Shown one piece after another: positions 63,141 to 64,000 of a stretch of 64,000 nucleotides of DNA (within the stretch, counting starts at the first letter, position 1; each line of letters begins with the position of its first letter). This stretch comes from Porphyra umbilicalis (Eukaryota > Rhodophyta > Bangiophyceae > Bangiales > Bangiaceae), in the NCBI GenBank assembly GCA_002049455.2, contig KV918787.1:248001-312000 (forward strand). Reading direction: 5' to 3'. The position numbers were made by a program, and so were the translations under genes. Below the pieces are notes generated by a model. The model ran no database searches, had not been told where the DNA came from, and worked only from the letters and a program-made list of their open reading frames with translations.

Positions 63141-64000
63141 GGTGGGCGGGTGGCGCACGGTGGTGCTGGAGGCAGTGGTGAAGGGGGTCTGCATGCACTG
63201 GCGCGGCTGCAACACGATGAGTCGGTGGTGGAGCCGCAGACTGCCGAGCACGGTGGCACGAAGTTCCACTCAATTCCTGTCACCTGCATAACCACCCTTC
63301 CGGACCTCGGACTGCTTGGCTTGATTCGATCGCAGACAGCGTCCATCCGTACATTTGGCGCACACGTGTTTCGAATAGTAGCACCCCGTATTCGACCTGT
63401 GTCATGCGCGGCGCCAAAGCGGAAAGTTGGCGTGAAAGTCCGGGTGCGGATTCAAACTTTCCCGCAGTACCCAACCATTGTCAGTGCGTCCTTCGGTGGT
63501 AGCACGCAGGCGCATCCTGGTGTGAATCGCGAAGGGCTACGAGATCAAATGCCGCCAGAAAGGGAGATGATGCTATCGAGTGCTGAGGTCAAGAAGAGGA
63601 TGCGCGAGAGCACAACCGCTCTTCGCGCCCGATACAAGGACTTTGGTGTTCCTCAGTTCCTTCAGAACGTCAATGATCCGAGGGTCACCTGGATGCGAGG
63701 TGTGACTGCAGGTGGGCGCGAGACCAGAGCCCTTGGTCCTGGAAAGCCCCAGCCAATAGAGGTGTGCTACGTCTCCGACATGACTCCAGCGAACGAAGAT
63801 GGGTGTGGCAGGAGCCTGGGCGATCGAGCCTGTACAGCCAAACCGGAGCCCTTTCCGCCGAATGAGCGCTTGCAGAACCCTCGTACTCTGAACCACCACA
63901 GCATGCTTGGTGCCTGTGCCACATACGAAGGCATCAACACTAGCTTTCTCTATATGGGAAGCGTTGGGTCTCACTTTAGTTGGCATGTAGAGGACCATCT
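61377..64000 (+). CDS. Gly/Asp/Arg-repeat protein with JmjC domain, cut by the window edge
   Basis: After a stop at 61,374 this frame is open for 874 codons to the window end. The first about 580 residues are 36-residue Gly/Asp/Arg repeats (GRADGRVGGDDQVA type). Then follow a linker, a basic nuclear-signal-like APKRKVGVKVRVR, the segment SAEVKKRMRESTTALRARYK, and from about 63,900 a JmjC core: MLGACATYEGINTSFLYMGS then VGSHFSWHVEDH. This matches the KDM4/KDM5-type 'GvntPylY.G...t.f.WH.ED' block, where His and Glu bind Fe(II). JmjC enzymes demethylate histone lysines in the nucleus with 2-oxoglutarate; the substrate site is not known here. The rest of the catalytic domain lies beyond 64,000. 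The beginning is probably the ORF at 57,482, joined across small indels or splices. Confidence 0.7.

Noticed and set aside
59036-63269. Series of long Thr/Ala-rich minus-strand frames
   Set aside because: They mirror the 108-bp repeats; they share the G/C-saturated third position with the plus-strand reading and join no domain-bearing sequence at either end.
1-64000. tRNA or rRNA genes
   Set aside because: No tRNA-like B-box context or rRNA core sequence was noticed on reading both strands; a dedicated scan was not possible.

Overview
The window looks like nuclear DNA of a GC-rich unicellular eukaryote (an alga or other protist; I cannot place it further). It carries eukaryote-type genes: a HIG1-domain mitochondrial protein, a TM9SF/nonaspanin fragment, a JmjC-domain protein, proteinase-K-like subtilases with signal peptides and an HDHD1-like HAD phosphatase. 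It also has TATA boxes, short introns with pyrimidine-rich acceptors, and many eukaryotic DNA transposons and MITEs. Host-type genes are very GC-rich and full of long G or C homopolymers. The probable transposon genes are less GC-rich. I recognised no rRNA, tRNA, CRISPR array, LTR element, or hallmark gene of a retrovirus, Polinton or giant virus.

Layout. 0.2-3.1 kb: a two-gene cassette (a small acidic protein plus a membrane protein that has lost its outer part), repeated in the same orientation at 30.3-35.4 kb with the membrane protein intact in domain order. 3.7-4.9 kb: nested small transposons. 5.5-15.3 kb: a probable transposon neighbourhood with an unknown coiled-coil ORF, a Tnp2-like transposase apparently split in two by an inversion, a C2H2 zinc-finger exon and a 2-oxoglutarate/Fe(II) oxygenase with a long Pro/Thr repeat. 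15.3-19.6 kb: GC-rich low-complexity DNA. 19.8-24.9 kb: two unrecognised ORFs. 25.8-26.5 kb: a decayed TM9SF piece. 36.2-44.8 kb: HAD phosphatase, two head-to-head Harbinger elements, the HIG1 gene and a tandem pair of subtilases. 44.8-57 kb: mostly repeats, including a 2-kb palindrome made of two inverted elements. 57.4 kb to the end: an unknown ORF that runs through a 108/432-bp repeat array into a JmjC domain cut by the window edge.

The most unusual observations are the following. First, the convergent, apparently inversion-split transposase lies next to a DNA/RNA-modifying-type oxygenase that may be spliced to a zinc finger. Second, an 874-codon open frame joins a Gly/Asp/Arg-rich 36-residue repeat to a JmjC domain. 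Third, two unrelated element families each occur as an adjacent inverted pair. Fourth, a nested MITE is proven by its empty site in a second repeat copy inside the same window. Several reading frames break at poly-G/C tracts, so either the assembly has homopolymer errors or these genes are genuinely hypermutable there.
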